Source: Heligmosomoides polygyrus polygyrus
Lineage: Eukaryota; Nematoda; Chromadorea; Rhabditida; Heligmosomidae
Length of the DNA stretch: 64,000 bases
Reading direction: 5' to 3'
Assembly (NCBI GenBank): GCA_947396885.1
Contig: OX377202.1
Span: forward strand, 11,966,001-12,030,000
Shown: positions 62,462-64,000 of the stretch, in pieces
How positions within the stretch are numbered: position 1 is the stretch's first letter
Layout: each line of letters opens with the position of its first letter
Translations under genes and position numbers: made by a program
The notes under the pieces: model-generated
Databases searched by the model: none
What the model was told of the DNA's origin: nothing
The model's input: only the letters and a program-made list of their open reading frames with translations

Positions 62462-63010
62462 ATGCATTTTTATTATCGAAGGAAACCACTTCTTGGCCAT
62501 AGTGTTCTTCGTCGCCTCGAAATCCCTCGCCTAGCTTCAGTCGGACCAGCAAAAAAGCTAAAAGTGCAACAGACCGCCGGCATTGAGCCGAATCACCGCA
62601 GAAGTCGAGAATTTATGGAACAAATTATGGGAGGAAATTGGCACTTAGGGCTGCAACGCGACCGGCGTGGCTCTCGAACTCCTCACGAATTCTTCCTCTG
62701 GTTAAAGGTGTTCAGTGGTTGTGTTTTGCATACTTTCAGAAAGCCTCTGAAGAACAAGAAGTGTCCTAGAAGGGCATGCGAAGGTTATATACCATTTTCA
62801 GGTGAAATTCTACGTTTTCAAAGCAAATTCAACGTTTTTCTAGACAAATTCAACGTCTTCTTTGCAAGTTGTACGTTAATGCTTACCTCTTCTCAAAAAA
62901 TCCCTGCATGTCAAAAAAGGCTATCCAACGAAAATTTGAACTATTTCGCCTTCTCTACTATTATTAGAACCACTAGAAAATTAAGACTGTTTTTCAAGGA
63001 AGAAATTTAG
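62462..63010 (+). other. 182-codon open frame of doubtful reality
   Basis: Open from 62462 to 63010 with a basic product, starting MHFYYRRKPLLGHSVLRRLE. Its second half runs over AT-rich repeats (AAATTCAACGT-TTC, about 62811-62870, and the array from 62914), giving FQSKFNVFLDKFNVFF. No known domain. Possibly chance. Confidence 0.25.
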
Positions 63011-63245
63011 AACTAAAGGCTATCCAACATAAAAAGGAAGAAAATTAGATTAGAGGTTCTAAAAGAATTAATTTTTTAAGAAGAAAATTAGACCTGAAGG
63101 CTATCCACCAAAAATTAGTACTAAATGATATCCAATAGAAAACGGCTATCCAACGAAGATCAAAACTACTTCGCCTTTTCTAATATTATTAGAACTATTA
63201 GAAAATTAGAACGATTTTTTAAGGAGAAAAATTAGAACAATTTCG
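62885..63245. repeat. AT-rich tandem repeat with GGCTATCCAAC units
   Basis: GGCTATCCAAC or variants at 62915, 63018, 63099, 63127 and 63143, with TTTCGCCTTCTC-TA-TATTATTAGAAC blocks at about 62944 and 63168. Two long units of about 225 bp with internal shortened copies. Confidence 0.7.
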
Positions 63246-63426
63246 CCTTCTCAACTTCTTCGCCTTTTCGTTTGTACGAGTTGATAATGCTTCGTGCAGT
63301 GTTCTCATTGACACCAGCAATCTGAGCAGCTTCGTATGGGACCACGATCTCGTTCTGACTCCGAGGCACTCGATTGTATCGGCCGAGCCGCTGACTTTGT
63401 TGAACGTTTTGTTGATCATTGCTCAT
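63232..63426 (-). pseudogene. possible transposase N-terminal helix-turn-helix fragment
   Basis: 64 codons starting MSNDQQNVQQSQRLGRYNRV. The second half reads VPYEAAQIAGVNENTARSII, then NSYKRKGEEVEKAKLF, which looks like a paired or homeodomain-like helix-turn-helix of a Tc1/mariner-type transposase (AA..LGV...TV..II..Y...G). The frame runs into the AT-rich repeat and stops. The DDE domain is missing. Assignment is by pattern only. Confidence 0.35.
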
Positions 63427-63432
63427 GTTGCC

Positions 63433-64000
63433 TGCCTAGACTGCCAAGGGGAAGCGATCGAGAAGGTGGAAGAATTCCGCTACCTCGAAGTGACCTATCC
63501 GAGGAAGGAAGTGTGGACGAGGCGGTCAGGGGACGGATAAACTCAGCCTGGATCAAGTGGAGGGAGTCTACAGGGATCCTCTGCGACCATAGATGCTCCA
63601 GGACGCTCAAAGGCAAACTCTATAGAAAAGTTGTGAGACCTCCCCTCCCCCACGGCAGTGAATGCTGGGCCCTGGGTAAGGAGGAGGAGCGGCAACTGCA
63701 CACTGCGGTAATGAGGATGCTAAGGTGGGCATATGGATGGACCCGTCGGGACAGGGTGCGAAACGAGGATGCTAGGGCTGTGATGAAGACAGCCCCGATC
63801 CAGCTGAAGATGAGGGAGCAGCGCCTAAGGTGGTACGGACACGTTCTCAGAAGGCCAGAGAACCACCCCGTAAGGTTGGCCCTAGATTTCGAGGCACCCG
63901 GAAAGCGTCCGAAAGGAGCCCCAAGGAAAAGGTGGAGGGACGTCATCAAGAGAGATCTCACCGAAGTCGGCGCCATGGCAGATGACGCTCTTGATAGGAT
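63433..64000 (+). pseudogene. RTE-clade LINE, ORF2 C-terminal part, runs off the window
   Basis: The first 70 bp reads GEAIEKVEEFRYLEVTY, then a frameshift near 63500. After it one frame stays open to 64000: SVDEAVRGRINSAWIKWRES, TGILCDHRCSRTLKGKLYRK, VVRPPLPHGSECWAL, HTAVMRMLRWAYGWTRRDRV, and LRWYGHVLRRPENHPVRLAL. This is the standard RTE/BovB-like order after the RT domain. The copy is 5'-truncated next to the transposase-like fragment, and its end lies beyond the window. Confidence 0.88.

Overview
The window is nuclear DNA of a nematode, most likely a strongylid such as a hookworm relative. Direct evidence is two exact 22-nt matches to the nematode spliced leader SL1, at 32027-32048 (+) and 23945-23966 (-). 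The CR1-like and RTE-like LINE remnants, and one predominant tRNA-derived SINE, fit a repeat-rich strongylid genome; the exact genus is inference. Nothing bacterial, viral or organellar was seen, and there are no rRNA genes and no intact tRNA genes.

Host coding content is sparse. The one well-supported gene lies on the minus strand at about 8073-11497. It has seven phase-compatible exons with proper GT/AG borders, but the third-from-left and largest block (8409-8668) carries a frame slip and an in-frame stop, so it is either a decaying gene or holds sequence errors. Its last intron consists almost entirely of a MITE. A probable single exon lies at 29755-29845 (-), and a long reading frame with one stop at 26400-26948 (+).

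The rest is layered mobile DNA. From the left: two palindromic MITEs (412-1712); a 2.2 kb inverted-repeat Penelope-like element with a GIY-YIG endonuclease remnant in each arm (1910-4090); a GC-rich zone of PIF/Harbinger-like MITEs (4970-7790); the gene; then SINEs, an RTE LINE end (18275-18880, -), a CR1 LINE fragment (19283-19930, +) and a 1.6 kb foldback element (19943-21555). The middle holds G-rich minisatellites (28240-28880), a higher-order tandem array (30500-31800), an inverted SINE dimer with a shared target duplication (33266-33784), a perfect 31-bp hairpin (36462-36528) and a 722-bp composite MITE that seems to carry exon-like sequence (37883-38604). The right third holds CR1 LINEs (41136-42990 -, 48578-49910 +), three CATA microsatellite blocks (44025-45049), a foldback element with a small acidic ORF (52349-53822), a repeat family with a tRNA-like promoter in its middle (34741, 55689, 56290), nested MITEs (59766-61278) and the end of an RTE LINE running off the window (63433-64000).

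The elements are informative about each other. Two MITE insertions can be compared with empty copies of their host repeat inside the window, and both show a TTA target duplication. Several SINE copies keep 8-15 bp target duplications, which fixes the SINE ends. The retroposon and MITE insertions in the introns of the one gene, and the MITE that appears to have made an intron, are the clearest links between the mobile DNA and host gene structure.
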